Below the pieces are notes generated by a model. That model was not told where the DNA came from, ran no database searches, and saw nothing but the letters and a program-made list of their open reading frames with translations. 64,000 bases of DNA from CAZTQN01 sp964615765 (GTDB lineage: Bacteria; Planctomycetota; Phycisphaerae; Phycisphaerales; UBA1924). Below are positions 48,440 to 57,012 of the stretch, piece after piece. The position numbers were made by a program, and so were the translations under genes. The stretch's first letter is position 1, and each line of letters starts with the position of its first letter. The DNA is taken from the NCBI GenBank assembly GCA_964615765.1, contig CAZTQN010000002.1:124001-188000 (forward strand). The letters are read 5' to 3'.

Positions 48440-49408
48440 TTACCGATCGGCCGTCGGAGCCGGTGACTCCGCCGCTTCCCGCTGGTACTCCTGATCGTCC
48501 CCCTGCCACCCCGGCGGGCGGGACGTATCAAAGACGCCCTCCGGCAGCGCTTGGTTCACGCGGACGTTCGTCAGGAACACCTCCGTCACCGATTCATCCC
48601 GGTCCGCCGTCCGCGCCATCCGCGGCAACAGATCGTCCGCCCGGTACCAGATCCGCACCGACAGAAACTGCTTCGCCTCATCCGTCCCCGGCTTGGGCTT
48701 CAACTTCAGCTGGTACGTCTCGCGCAGCGCCGGCGGCGCCTGCCCGCCCGGAAAGTCCTCGCCCGCCGGCACCAGCGTCGCCTCGAACCGCTCCAGGATC
48801 TTCACCCGCTGCTGCCCGATCGGAATCGGGAACGGGCCTTCGCCGACCGCAAGCGGATCGATCGACTCACCCGGCGGCACGACCTGACGCCGGAACACCT
48901 GCTTCTCGTCCGGCTGCCGCTCGACAAACAGGGACCCGTCGAAGATGAAGCTGCTCCGCTTGTTCTGCTGGCTGTTGTCGATGGTCTCGGTCGTGAAATC
49001 GACCTGGAAGCGGCGCGTCGGGCGTGCGCTCGCCGCGCCGGTCGCGGGCGTCACGCCCGCGCGCGACTCGAAGTACAGCGTCCCCGTTTTGATCTGCTTC
49101 TCGTCGCCCCCGGCGATCTCCCCGAACTGCTTGGTCCAGCGCAGGTCGGCCTGCATCGTCCGCAGATCAGCCCCGGCCGACTCCAGCGCCGTCAGCAGGT
49201 CGTCGGCGCTCGCGATCACCGCCGGGCGGACCGGCACGTTGACCGCGTTGGTCGTCACCTTGAACGGCTGGGCCGGCACTGGAGCGGGTGCGGGCGCGGG
49301 CGCAGCGTCCCCGCTCGGCTGCATCGCCGCCGAGACGCTCACCGCCAGCCCCGCACCGATCACCAGCGTCATCACGCTCATCGTCCGCCGTCGCCGTGTC
49401 GTCATCAT
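48440..49408 (-). CDS. LolA-like periplasmic lipoprotein carrier family protein
   Basis: A 322-residue exported protein with a signal peptide (about 1-28, MTLVIGAGLAVSVSAAMQ). After a Pro/Ala linker comes a LolA/LolB-type half-barrel: the N-terminal helix DDLLTALESAGADLRTMQADLRWTKQF, GTLYFESRAG, RRFQVDFTTETIDNS, SSFIFDGSLFVERQPDEKQV, VKILERFEATLVPAG and the late strands LSVRIWYRADDLLPRMART and VTEVFLTNVRVNQALPEGVF. In LolA these form the hydrophobic cavity that carries lipoprotein acyl chains. Planctomycete members of this group may have other roles, so the transport function is inferred. Two start codons (ATG ATG) occur; an AAGGA lies upstream of 49408. It is the first gene of an operon with the HExxH/TPR protein. 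Confidence 0.8.
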   Translation of the reverse strand: MMTTRRRRTMSVMTLVIGAGLAVSVSAAMQPSGDAAPAPAPAPVPAQPFKVTTNAVNVPVRPAVIASADDLLTALESAGADLRTMQADLRWTKQFGEIAGGDEKQIKTGTLYFESRAGVTPATGAASARPTRRFQVDFTTETIDNSQQNKRSSFIFDGSLFVERQPDEKQVFRRQVVPPGESIDPLAVGEGPFPIPIGQQRVKILERFEATLVPAGEDFPGGQAPPALRETYQLKLKPKPGTDEAKQFLSVRIWYRADDLLPRMARTADRDESVTEVFLTNVRVNQALPEGVFDTSRPPGWQGDDQEYQREAAESPAPTADR

Positions 49409-49434
49409 GCCTTGATCCTTCGCCCCAACTTGTA

Positions 49435-49452
49435 CCGGCGGCGTGCCGCCGG
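49435..49452. terminator. Hairpin downstream of ruvX
   Basis: CCGGCGG-CGTG-CCGCCGG forms a 7-bp stem with a 4-nt loop, 17 nt beyond the ruvX stop and 26 nt before the LolA-like start. No T-run follows, so a terminator role is uncertain. Confidence 0.35.
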
Positions 49453-49468
49453 GATGAACGATCCGGAC

Positions 49469-49969
49469 TTACTCGAGCGGATCGTCCACCCGGGAATCCC
49501 GGGGCAACCGCTCCAAGAAACCCCGCAGAACCGCCGCCGCCGCCAGCGCGTCCCGACGCCGCTTCTTCTGCGCGTGCGTCATTCCGCTGCGGGCCATCTG
49601 CCAGTCCGCGTCGGCGGAACTCAGCCGCTCGTCGGCGAGGTGCACCGTGCGCGACGTCGCCCGCGTGATCCGCTCGGCCCACACCCGCACCATCTTCGCC
49701 CGCGGCCCCTCCGTCCCGTCCATGTTGAGGGGCAGGCCGAGCACGATCTCCCCCGCCGAGCCCCACGCCCCCCGGGCCGGATCGCCCAGATGCTCCGCCG
49801 CCGCTCGCGCGATCCCCGCCAACAAGGCCGCGCCGTCGCCCTGCTGGATCGGAATCTCCAGAACATCCACCGGCACCGCGACCCGCGTGATCGCGTCGCC
49901 GAGCGCCAGGCCCGTCCGCTTGTCGCCAAGATCGATTGCCAGATACCGCACGTGGGCAGGGTACCTCAT
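49469..49969 (-). CDS. ruvX: Putative Holliday junction resolvase / pre-16S rRNA nuclease YqgF
   Basis: A 166-residue RNase H-fold nuclease. It has YLAIDLGDKRTGLALGD (first catalytic Asp), IVLGLPLNMDGTEGPRA, VHLADERLSSADAD (catalytic Glu/Asp) and a late acidic DALAAAAVLRGFLE. YqgF processes the 5' end of pre-16S rRNA in E. coli and was proposed as a resolvase. The start is ambiguous: ATG at 49969 overlaps the stop of the upstream CNNM gene (ATGA), suggesting coupling, whereas GTG at 49951 gives MRYLAIDLG, which matches the family better and has TACCCT 6 nt upstream. Both could be used. It is about 140-160 residues in most bacteria. Confidence 0.93.
   Translation of the reverse strand: MRYPAHVRYLAIDLGDKRTGLALGDAITRVAVPVDVLEIPIQQGDGAALLAGIARAAAEHLGDPARGAWGSAGEIVLGLPLNMDGTEGPRAKMVRVWAERITRATSRTVHLADERLSSADADWQMARSGMTHAQKKRRRDALAAAAVLRGFLERLPRDSRVDDPLE
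49958..49963 (-). promoter_or_regulatory. Putative internal -10 box TACCCT before an alternative ruvX start
   Basis: TACCCT on the minus strand ends 6 nt before GTG 49951. If used, it would make a leaderless ruvX mRNA independent of the upstream CNNM gene. Confidence 0.3.
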
Positions 49970-51471
49970 GCCGTCGGCGGGGCCGCCGACCCACCCGACG
50001 CCCCACCCGCCGACCCACCCGACGATGAGTCCCCGGACGACCCACTCGCCCCACCGCCCGACGCCCCGCCGCCGAGCGTCGGTGTGATCGTCCGCATCAG
50101 CACCTTGTCCACGCGCGTGCGGTCCATGTCGACAATCTCGAACCCGACCACGCGCATCGACGCGTCATCCGCCTTCACCGCGTATTCCCCGCCGCCCGAT
50201 GCCGCCGAGCCCGACTCCTCCGCCCCGTGGGCCACGACCTGCTTCGACGCGTCGATCGCGACCTCGAAGTAGTCGCCCGTCGAAGGGATCCGGCCAAGGT
50301 GGCTCATCACAAACCCGCCGAGCGTCGAGAACCCCGCCTCGCCCTCACGCGGCAACTCCGCCGCGTCCATGATCTCCTTGAGCTCGCCGATCCCCAGCAT
50401 CCCGTCCAGCAGGTAGCTCCCGTCGGCGCGGCGCACCACCATCGGCTCCGGCCGGGCCGATTCCGACGGCGTGATCTCCCCGACCAGCGCCTCCAGCAGG
50501 TCGTTCAGCGTGATCAGCCCGCGCATCGACCCGTACTCGTCCACCACGAACGCGATGTGCTTCCCCGACGTCCGGAACTGATCCAGCACCTTGATCGCCG
50601 GCGTGCTCTCCGGAATGAACAACGGCGGCCGCGCCAGCGCCCGCAGGTCCACCGTGTCCGACAAGATCCCCGCACGCACCAGGTCCTTCACGTGCACCAC
50701 GCCCACCAAGTCGTCCAGGCTCGTCTCGCAGATCGGATAGTGCGAGTGGCTCGTCGTCGCCAGCACCACCCGCACCCGCTGCAGCGTGTCGTCCGCACGC
50801 AGAAAATCGATATCCGTCCGCGGCACCATCAACGCCCGGATCTTCTGATCCCCCATCTTGAACACCCGCTCCACCAGGTCGCGCTCGCCCTCGTGGAACA
50901 CGCCCTGCTCCGCCCCCGTCGCGATCAGCGCCTTGACCTCCTCCTCCGCCTCGTTGTCCTGCTCCGGCGTGCGCAGCGGGACGAGTTTCACCAGCAGTTC
51001 CGTGCTCGCGCTGAGCACCCACACCGCCGGCGCCGCGAAGCGCGAGATCCACGTCATCGGCACCGCCAACCACGACGACAGCGTCTCCGGCGCCGCCCGC
51101 GCCAGACGCTTGGGCACCAGTTCGGCGAACACCAGCGAGGCGTACGTCAACAGCAGCACCGTCACCGCCAGCGACACGCCCCGCGCATACGGCGCCACCT
51201 GCGGCACGGCGCTCAGCCGCTTCTCGAGTTGCTCCGCGATCGCCGCCTCGCCGAAGGCGCCCATCAGAATCCCGATGAGCGTGATCCCGATCTGCACCGT
51301 CGACAAAAACGTGTTCGGGCGGTCCATCAGCGCGACCGCCGCCGCCGCCTTCACGTCCCCCTTCTCCGCCCGCGCCGCCAGCCGCGCCCGCCGCGCCGAC
51401 ACCATGGCCATCTCCGCCATGACGAACACGGCGTTGCCCGCCAGCAGAATGACCAGGATCAGCAAGAGCAT
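49966..51471 (-). CDS. CNNM/CorC-type transporter-associated protein (DUF21, CBS pair, CorC_HlyC)
   Basis: A 501-residue inner-membrane protein. The N-terminal DUF21/CNNM membrane domain has three or four helices (MLLLILVILLAGNAVFVMAE; FLSTVQIGITLIGILMGAFG; AVTVLLLTYASLVFAELVPK). Tandem CBS domains follow (about 195-320, with VPRTDIDFLRAD and HSHYPICETSLDDLVGVVHV), then a CorC_HlyC domain (about 345-430, DGMLGIGELKEIMDAAELP). Relatives export Mg2+ or Na+/Co2+ and are often misnamed hemolysins. The C-terminal 60 residues are Gly/Ser/Ala low-complexity. ATG at 51471 starts the first helix and has TAGACT 8 nt upstream; a longer frame lacks support. The stop overlaps ruvX. Confidence 0.92.
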   Translation of the reverse strand: MLLLILVILLAGNAVFVMAEMAMVSARRARLAARAEKGDVKAAAAVALMDRPNTFLSTVQIGITLIGILMGAFGEAAIAEQLEKRLSAVPQVAPYARGVSLAVTVLLLTYASLVFAELVPKRLARAAPETLSSWLAVPMTWISRFAAPAVWVLSASTELLVKLVPLRTPEQDNEAEEEVKALIATGAEQGVFHEGERDLVERVFKMGDQKIRALMVPRTDIDFLRADDTLQRVRVVLATTSHSHYPICETSLDDLVGVVHVKDLVRAGILSDTVDLRALARPPLFIPESTPAIKVLDQFRTSGKHIAFVVDEYGSMRGLITLNDLLEALVGEITPSESARPEPMVVRRADGSYLLDGMLGIGELKEIMDAAELPREGEAGFSTLGGFVMSHLGRIPSTGDYFEVAIDASKQVVAHGAEESGSAASGGGEYAVKADDASMRVVGFEIVDMDRTRVDKVLMRTITPTLGGGASGGGASGSSGDSSSGGSAGGASGGSAAPPTA

Positions 51472-51479
51472 GCGACAAG

Positions 51480-51485
51480 AGTCTA
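51480..51485 (-). promoter_or_regulatory. Putative -10 box TAGACT of the CNNM gene
   Basis: TAGACT on the minus strand ends 8 nt before ATG 51471; no Shine-Dalgarno is present. It also decides the start in favour of 51471. Confidence 0.5.
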
Positions 51486-51617
51486 ACAACGCCCCAACCA
51501 CCCGCCGCGCCGGGCCCCCACTTCCCCGAGCGCCCGCCAGATCCCGACCCCGTGCGGGAATCCCTGACACCCAATTCCGCGTATCGTCTCAGAGATCCTT
51601 GACCCCCGGGAGTTCCC

Positions 51618-52691
51618 ATGACCCACGGCGCTCGCACACCGCTCGTCCACTCCCGCCGCCTCCCCGCGCCCCGCGCGTCGGGCGGCCGCGGCTTCTCGCT
51701 GGTCGAGATGCTCACCGTGCTCGCCATCCTGGCGATCGTCCTGGGCATCGTCATCCCCGTCGTCGCCAGCGCCCGCAACGCCGCTCGCAAGGCCTCCACG
51801 CAGGCCCTGCTCGCCAGCCTCTCCAGCGCAATCAGCCAGTTCCAGGTCGATAAGCGCCGCGCGCCCGGCTACTTCACGCAGGGCCTCATGGGCTCCGCGG
51901 ACAACGCCGCCCGTCAGTTCACCGAGATGGAAAATCTCATGCTCGACCTCTCCGGCGGCATCGTCGGATCCTCGGTGGCGCTCTCCCCCACCGTCATCCA
52001 GGCCGGCCCGTCCGACTCGGCCCAGAACGGCACCGTCCGCGTCGACGTCTCACTCATCGGCGCCGATACCCAAGCCACCCCCGGCGTCACCGTCGCGCAG
52101 TACTTCCGCCCCGATCGCAAACTTCTCCGCGCTCAGGACGCCCCGCCGCCCCCCGGCGGCGGCGGCACCACCGGCAGCCGCGCCTCCGGCGGTGCGTCCG
52201 ACCACGCCCGCATGCCCGTCTTGGTCGACCCCTTCGGCCAGCCCATCCTCGCCTGGTCGCAAAACCCCGCCGCCCGCGCCGGCAGCCCCTTCGCCCGCGA
52301 AAGTTCCGGCACCGGCGCCGGCGGCACCGACGCCGCCCGCTTCTACCTCAACTCCAACCTCGCCTTCCTCAACTCCCAGCGCCTCGGCAAGACCGGCCTG
52401 AACAACAACAACGACAGCCTCCTCGGCAGTTCCGTCACCGTCGCCAACCGCATCCGCAACCTCGAAGTCCTGCTCGGCAACCCCGCCTTCCCCAGCACCA
52501 CTTCCCCCGTCACACCCACCGCCGCCCGCGGCACCGTCATCCTCCACTCCGCAGGCCGCCCCGGCGTCTTCCTCGCCAAAGACTCCCGCGGCGGCAAGAC
52601 CGCCGCCAGCGGCGCACTCCAGTTCACCGCCAACCAGGACCCCCTCCTCGGCGGCGCCTTCGAAGACATCGTCTACACCGCCGGCAACTGA
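51618..52691 (+). CDS. Type II secretion/type IV pilus-like pseudopilin
   Basis: A 357-residue protein whose prepilin signal is GRGFSLVEMLTVLAILAIVLGIVI after a 25-residue basic leader; the cleavage site is before F and the glutamate is at mature position 5. The body begins IPVVASARNAARKASTQALLASLSSAISQF, a GspG/GspH-like amphipathic N-terminal helix, and has a Gly/Ser-rich insertion near residues 175-200. It would be processed by prepilin peptidase and assembled into a pseudopilus. It differs from the two DUF1559-like prepilins at 7758 and 11547. No other secretion gene is adjacent. Start: ATG 51618 with GGGAG 5 nt upstream; a TATCGT box lies at 51582-51587. Confidence 0.87.
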   Translation: MTHGARTPLVHSRRLPAPRASGGRGFSLVEMLTVLAILAIVLGIVIPVVASARNAARKASTQALLASLSSAISQFQVDKRRAPGYFTQGLMGSADNAARQFTEMENLMLDLSGGIVGSSVALSPTVIQAGPSDSAQNGTVRVDVSLIGADTQATPGVTVAQYFRPDRKLLRAQDAPPPPGGGGTTGSRASGGASDHARMPVLVDPFGQPILAWSQNPAARAGSPFARESSGTGAGGTDAARFYLNSNLAFLNSQRLGKTGLNNNNDSLLGSSVTVANRIRNLEVLLGNPAFPSTTSPVTPTAARGTVILHSAGRPGVFLAKDSRGGKTAASGALQFTANQDPLLGGAFEDIVYTAGN

Positions 52692-52722
52692 CCAAGACCC
52701 CACACGCCCCGCGCGAGACGCT

Positions 52723-52742
52723 CGCCCCTCGCCCCTGACCTC
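52723..52742 (-). repeat. Dispersed GA-rich intergenic repeat, copy 2
   Basis: The complement matches 12294-12313 over 20 nt. A diverged third stretch of the same CTCGCCCCT motif lies at 52798-52833. Both flank the hairpin in this 140-bp convergent spacer. Confidence 0.6.
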
Positions 52743-52763
52743 TCGCCCCTTCGTCCCGGGTAC

Positions 52764-52782
52764 CCCCACGCTCCGCGTGGGG
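52764..52782. terminator. Bidirectional hairpin between convergent genes
   Basis: CCCCACGC-tcc-GCGTGGGG is an 8-bp perfect stem with a 3-nt loop, followed by a second GCGTGGGG copy. It sits between the pseudopilin gene (stop 52691) and the minus-strand gene ending at 52832. Confidence 0.5.
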
Positions 52783-52831
52783 CTCCGCGTGGGGCTCCTC
52801 CCCCTCGCCCCTAACCTCTCGCCCCTCGCCC

Positions 52832-53833
52832 CTACCTGGCCACCATCAGCGGCTGGCACGTGATGTACAACTTCCCGTCCCGCGCCTCGATCGCCACCAG
52901 CCGGATCCGCCGCCCGTCCCCGATGCGGATGATCGGCTGGCTCAGCGTCGGCCGCTGACCGCGCAGCGCCGCGATCACGTCCTTCGTCTGCGACATCTCC
53001 GCGACGCTCGCCGGCATCTGCTCCGGCGAGTTGGTATCCAGCCCCGTCCCGCGCAGCACCAGCCCCGCCGGCATCGACAGCCGCCCGATCCCCATCGACG
53101 TCGCCGGCGTCCACAGTGCCCCGTTATCCGCAAACTGCGGCCGCACCGACGCCGTCAGCACCCGCGGCGAGCCCGCTTCCGCCTCTGCCCCGTGCCCGCC
53201 CTCGCCCCCCGCCAGCCCCGCGCCCATGTGAATCCGACCTGAGTCGAACCCGACGCGCACGCCCGACACCTCGCTGGGCCAGTCCATCGGCGGGTCGCAC
53301 TCGTGCGCCAGCCACCCCGGCAGCCGCACCGCCAGCCACGCGTTTGCGTCCGTCGCGCTGAGCGCGAGCGTAAACATCTCGGTCGAAGGCGTCGCCGGTC
53401 CGCCCGATCCCCCGCCGCCGCTCGCCGCGGGCGTCGTCCGGATCCGCGTCAGCGCCGTCGCGACGGCGTTCTCGATCCGCCGCGCCGACGCGATCACCAG
53501 CGGGTCGCGCGGGTCGAGCGTCTGGTACCAACTCGGCATCTGCCGGGCCAGCACGACCCCGCCGATGAGGACCCCGCACGCGAACACCCCGCACGCCGCC
53601 AGCCCGATCCCCGCCCACCGCAGCACCCGCCGCCGACGCCGCGCCCGCTCGGCGCTGGCCAGCACCATCGCCGCCAGCGCCATGTCGGAACTGCTCGGCT
53701 CGGGCGTCGTCCCCTCGGTCGCCGTCATCGTCGCCCCCGCGTCATCCACCGTCCCGCGTGCGGGCGCGCCATCGCCGCCCAGCGCGCCGGGTTCGTCAAA
53801 GGCCGCCGCCGAATCCTCGTGCGTGTGCGACAT
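52832..53833 (-). CDS. Single-pass membrane protein of unknown function
   Basis: A 333-residue protein. Residues 1-65 are acidic and Ala/Thr-rich, probably cytoplasmic and disordered. A basic ERARRRRRVLR segment precedes one transmembrane helix (IGLAACGVFACGVLIGGVVL, about residues 74-93). The outside domain begins WYQTLDPRDPLVIASARRIE, contains a Gly/Ser-rich loop, then mixed alpha/beta sequence ending IGDGRRIRLVAIEARDGKLY. I do not recognise a family or catalytic motif. It is monocistronic by position: rpsI lies upstream beyond a strong terminator and the downstream neighbour is convergent. ATG at 53833 is chosen because TACACT lies 9 nt upstream; the longer in-frame extension would overlap the terminator hairpin. 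Confidence 0.75.
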   Translation of the reverse strand: MSHTHEDSAAAFDEPGALGGDGAPARGTVDDAGATMTATEGTTPEPSSSDMALAAMVLASAERARRRRRVLRWAGIGLAACGVFACGVLIGGVVLARQMPSWYQTLDPRDPLVIASARRIENAVATALTRIRTTPAASGGGGSGGPATPSTEMFTLALSATDANAWLAVRLPGWLAHECDPPMDWPSEVSGVRVGFDSGRIHMGAGLAGGEGGHGAEAEAGSPRVLTASVRPQFADNGALWTPATSMGIGRLSMPAGLVLRGTGLDTNSPEQMPASVAEMSQTKDVIAALRGQRPTLSQPIIRIGDGRRIRLVAIEARDGKLYITCQPLMVAR

Positions 53834-53842
53834 CGACACCCA

Positions 53843-53848
53843 AGTGTA
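53843..53848 (-). promoter_or_regulatory. Putative -10 box TACACT of the 52832-53833 gene
   Basis: TACACT on the minus strand ends 9 nt before ATG 53833; no Shine-Dalgarno. It lies between that start and the rpsI terminator. Confidence 0.5.
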
Positions 53849-53917
53849 CACGCCACCCTGCGCACGGCACGCCCCGCCAAGCCGCCCGCGCGTGCGAAGA
53901 CGTGCCGCAAAACGCCG

Positions 53918-53944
53918 AACCGCCGTGCGAATCGCACGGCGGTT
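53918..53944 (-). terminator. Terminator of the rplM-rpsI operon
   Basis: A perfect 12-bp inverted repeat (AACCGCCGTGCG / CGCACGGCGGTT) with a 3-nt loop, 54 nt past the rpsI stop. On the minus strand a short T-containing stretch (GGCGTTTTG) follows, so intrinsic termination is plausible. Confidence 0.75.
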
Positions 53945-53998
53945 TCGGTGATGCACTCGTTCCGCAAGGCCGACGAGCCGGCCCCGCGTGTGTTCGAT

Positions 53999-54574
53999 TT
54001 AGCGCTTCGAGAACTGGAAGCGGCGACGGGCGCCGGCCTGGCCGTACTTCTTACGCTCGACCTCGCGGGCGTCGCGGGTCAGGTACCCGGCGGCACGCAG
54101 CGCGTCTTCCATCGTCGGGTCATAGTCCCGCAGGGCCCGGGCGATGCCCAGACGCAGGGCCTGGGCCTGGCCCATGTACCCGCCGCCGGCGATCTTCGCG
54201 ACCACGTCCAGCTTGCCCAGCGTGTTGGTCACCTGCAGCGGCGCGACGCAGTCGTTGCGGTCGCGCAGCTCGGCGAAGTACTCTTCAACGGTCTTGAACT
54301 TGTCCGCGCCGATCTGCACGCGGACGGTCCCGCTCCCCTCGCCCGTCGGCTTGATCCGCACCCGCGCCACCGCACGCTTGCGACGACCCGTCCCCCACCA
54401 CCACCCCTTCTTCGACTCCTTCGCGACGCGCTGCTTCCGCTGCATCTGCTGCGGGCGGGCCGTAGTCAGCGGGTTCACCGTCGACAAACCCGTGATCGTC
54501 GGCGCCAGCGACGACGGATCCTGGGCGGGATTGAGCGGGTTCGGGTTCGTGCCGGAGAGGTTCAGAGTGGACAT
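53999..54574 (-). CDS. rpsI: 30S ribosomal protein S9 (uS9)
   Basis: A 191-residue protein, longer than the usual 128-135. The conserved part starts near residue 60: GTGRRKRAVARVRIKPTGEG, VEEYFAELRDR, GGGYMGQAQALRLGIARAL, and the C-terminal signature DAREVERKKYGQAGARRRFQ followed by FSKR, which reaches the P-site tRNA. The extra N-terminal 55-60 residues (Asn/Pro/Thr/Ser-rich, then Gln/Arg/Lys-rich) are atypical and may be disordered. It follows rplM on the same strand with an 83-bp gap, the usual L13-S9 operon, and is closed by a strong hairpin at 53918-53944. ATG at 54574. Confidence 0.96.
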   Translation of the reverse strand: MSTLNLSGTNPNPLNPAQDPSSLAPTITGLSTVNPLTTARPQQMQRKQRVAKESKKGWWWGTGRRKRAVARVRIKPTGEGSGTVRVQIGADKFKTVEEYFAELRDRNDCVAPLQVTNTLGKLDVVAKIAGGGYMGQAQALRLGIARALRDYDPTMEDALRAAGYLTRDAREVERKKYGQAGARRRFQFSKR

Positions 54575-54657
54575 GGGTGTGAGATCAGTTGGCCAGAGTC
54601 GGAAATCAGATCAGAAAACGGGCGGGTCTCGACGGGCGGACGCTCGGAACTCAGAAC

Positions 54658-55098
54658 TTACAGTTCCATCTTCACGGGCTGGTTGGACTGGTGCGGGTGC
54701 TCGGCCCCCGGGTACACCTTCAGCTTCTTCAGCATGTGCCGCGCCAGCCGGTTCTTCGGCATCATGCGACGCACCGCGTCCTCGATGAGCTGGTCCGGGC
54801 GGCGGTCGCGCAGGCTCGCGTACGACTCTTCCTTCAGCCCGCCCGGGTGCCGGGAATAGCGCTGCTTGAAGTTCTGCTCCGCCTTGTTGCCGGTCATCGC
54901 CACTTTCTGGGCGTTGACGACGACGACATAGTCGCCGCAGTCCACGTGGGGCGTGTACTCCGGGCGGTGCTTGCCCATCAGAACGTTGGCCACGTCGACC
55001 GCCAGCCGCCCGAGCGGGATGTCCGTCGCGTCAACGACGCGCCAGGTCTTGCTCGGGACAGTCTGCGGGGTGGCGAGATAAGTTTGGCGGCGAGACAT
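54658..55098 (-). CDS. rplM: 50S ribosomal protein L13 (uL13)
   Basis: A 146-residue protein of normal length. It carries the L13 landmarks WRVVDATDIPLGRLAVDVAN, LMGKHRPEYTPHVDCGDYVV, VNAQKVAMTGNK, and DRRPDQLIEDAVRRMMPKNR with LARHMLKKLKVYPGAEHPHQ. It binds 23S rRNA early in 50S assembly and in some bacteria represses its own operon. ATG at 55098 has GGAG about 7 nt upstream. The longer in-frame extension (96 residues) crosses the divergent spacer towards the CPBP gene and is rejected. It is the first gene of the rplM-rpsI operon. Confidence 0.97.
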   Translation of the reverse strand: MSRRQTYLATPQTVPSKTWRVVDATDIPLGRLAVDVANVLMGKHRPEYTPHVDCGDYVVVVNAQKVAMTGNKAEQNFKQRYSRHPGGLKEESYASLRDRRPDQLIEDAVRRMMPKNRLARHMLKKLKVYPGAEHPHQSNQPVKMEL

Positions 55099-55363
55099 GA
55101 ACACTCCGAACGTGCGTCGACGAGTCGGCCCACACTGACTGACCGCGCTTTGAGGCGCGGGGCCGTGCAGGGGGGTACGCCGCCTACCGGGCGGGGCGGG
55201 CCGACGCGGCGGATCCCATCCGCGTGCGCCGACAAACTTGCCGAAAGGCCCGATCATCCAGACCGGGCGGGTCGAAACGGTACGGATCCACCCGCCGCCA
55301 GTCAACCCGCACCCCGCCCCGCCCGTCTCGCCGCCCCCCGTTCCGCTGGCCGATGATTGTCCG

Positions 55364-56899
55364 ATGCCCGACGTCCCCCCCCACACTCCCTCGCCGAACC
55401 CGTACGACCCCCGGACGTCGCCTCACGCGGCCCCGCGCCGAACCCCGTGGTGGCTGTGGACCTTGCTGGTGGTCCTGATCGGCGCCGTCGTCGTGATGCA
55501 GCGGCCCGAGTCGCCGAACCTCGACGCCCGCCGCACCGCCGCCACCGGCGCCACCGTCCCTGCCCCCGACGACACGCTGGTGCTGGTCGGCAAACTGGGC
55601 ATCGCCGGCAAGCCGACACTCGGCCCGAGCGCCCCGATGTTGCAAGGCGTCGCCGACTCGCTCGTCGGGTGGGAGCCCGCCAACCCGATGGGCGGCCCGA
55701 TCAGTCCGAGCAACCCGCCCAAGTCGCGGACCACGCCCTTCCCCGCCGCCGACCGCGTCCGCGTCGCCATCATCGCCGCGGAAGTCATCGGCCCCGACGC
55801 CGCCCTCGCGCGCCTGGCCCTGGTCGAATCCGACACGACTCTGACGCCCGACTCCCCCCTTCGCGCCGACATCGCGGCCCTCAAGAACATCTACGCCACG
55901 CCCCCGGTCCCCATCGACGACGCCCAGCGCACCGCCCTCCGCGATCGACACCGCTGGTTCGCCGACCTCGCACTCTCCTTCCCCGACCCCGCCGCCCCCG
56001 TCCGCACCAAAGCCCAGCGCGATGGCACGCTCATGCTCCTCACCATGACCGGCGGCGTGCTGCTCGCCGGCGCCGGCACGCTCGTCGGGTGCGTGCTCCT
56101 GCTCATCGCCGCCATCAACTACCGCAAGATGCGCCCGCGCTTCGTCGCGCCGATCCCCGGCTCCGAACCCGCCCTGGGCCCGCCACACTGGGTCTGGCTG
56201 GAAACCGTGATCATCTTCGTCGCCGGCTTCCTCGCCCTCAAACTGATCACCGAAGCCCTCGGGAACGCGTTTCCCCAAGCACCCTGGCTCGGCTTCGCGT
56301 CCCTCGCCGGGCAATGGCTCCTGCTGGCCACCATCTTCTGGCCCTGCGTCCGCGGCGTGCGCTGGCAAGACTGGAAAGCCCAGAGCGGCTGGCACGCGCC
56401 CCGCGGCCTGTTCCGCGAGATCCTCGCCGGCATCGCCGGCTATCTCGCCACCCTCCCCATCTACTTCGCCATGGCCGTCGTCGTCGTCATCCTCATGTAC
56501 ATCCTGGGCCAACTCCAAGGCGGCGAGCCCCCCGTCCCCGAAGGCAACCGCGTCACCGAGATCATCGGTGGCGGCAGCCCCATCATCATCGGTCTGGTCT
56601 TCCTCCTCGCCACCCTCTGGGCCCCCATCGTCGAAGAGTCCATCTTCCGCGGCGCCCTCTACCGGCACCTCCGCCGCCGCTGGGTCATCCCCCTCGCCGC
56701 GATCGCCTCCGCCGGTGCCTTCGCCGTCATGCACGGCTACGTCATCCAGGGCCTCATCATGGTCGGGACGCTCGGCGTCGCCTTCGCCTTCATCCGCGAG
56801 TGGCGCGGCTCGCTCATCCCCTGCGTCGTCGCCCACATGATCCACAACGGCGTCGTGCTCTCCATTCTCATCATCATCCTCAGCCTCGCCCAGCCCTAG
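55364..56899 (+). CDS. CPBP-family intramembrane metalloprotease
   Basis: A 511-residue membrane protein. One transmembrane helix lies near the N-terminus (about 29-46), followed by an extracytoplasmic or cytoplasmic region of about 190 residues and then about seven helices. The CPBP/Abi active-site motifs are present: PIVEESIFRGALYRHL (EExxxR, about 425-440), FAVMHG (FxxxH, about 456-461) and HMIHNG (HxxxN, about 492-497). The family includes prenyl-protein protease Rce1 homologues and bacteriocin self-immunity proteins; the bacterial substrate is unknown. ATG at 55364 is preferred to an earlier frame start that overlaps the divergent rplM leader. It could be involved in processing exported proteins here, but nothing shows this. 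Confidence 0.88.
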   Translation: MPDVPPHTPSPNPYDPRTSPHAAPRRTPWWLWTLLVVLIGAVVVMQRPESPNLDARRTAATGATVPAPDDTLVLVGKLGIAGKPTLGPSAPMLQGVADSLVGWEPANPMGGPISPSNPPKSRTTPFPAADRVRVAIIAAEVIGPDAALARLALVESDTTLTPDSPLRADIAALKNIYATPPVPIDDAQRTALRDRHRWFADLALSFPDPAAPVRTKAQRDGTLMLLTMTGGVLLAGAGTLVGCVLLLIAAINYRKMRPRFVAPIPGSEPALGPPHWVWLETVIIFVAGFLALKLITEALGNAFPQAPWLGFASLAGQWLLLATIFWPCVRGVRWQDWKAQSGWHAPRGLFREILAGIAGYLATLPIYFAMAVVVVILMYILGQLQGGEPPVPEGNRVTEIIGGGSPIIIGLVFLLATLWAPIVEESIFRGALYRHLRRRWVIPLAAIASAGAFAVMHGYVIQGLIMVGTLGVAFAFIREWRGSLIPCVVAHMIHNGVVLSILIIILSLAQP

Positions 56900-57012
56900 C
56901 CCTGGCCCCAGCCCTAGCCCGGCACAAGCCACCCCCGGCCAACTTTGCTGGCCGATCCCCCGTTCCTGCGGTACGGTCCTGCACGGGCGACGGGGGTTGC
57001 CAAGGACCAGCG

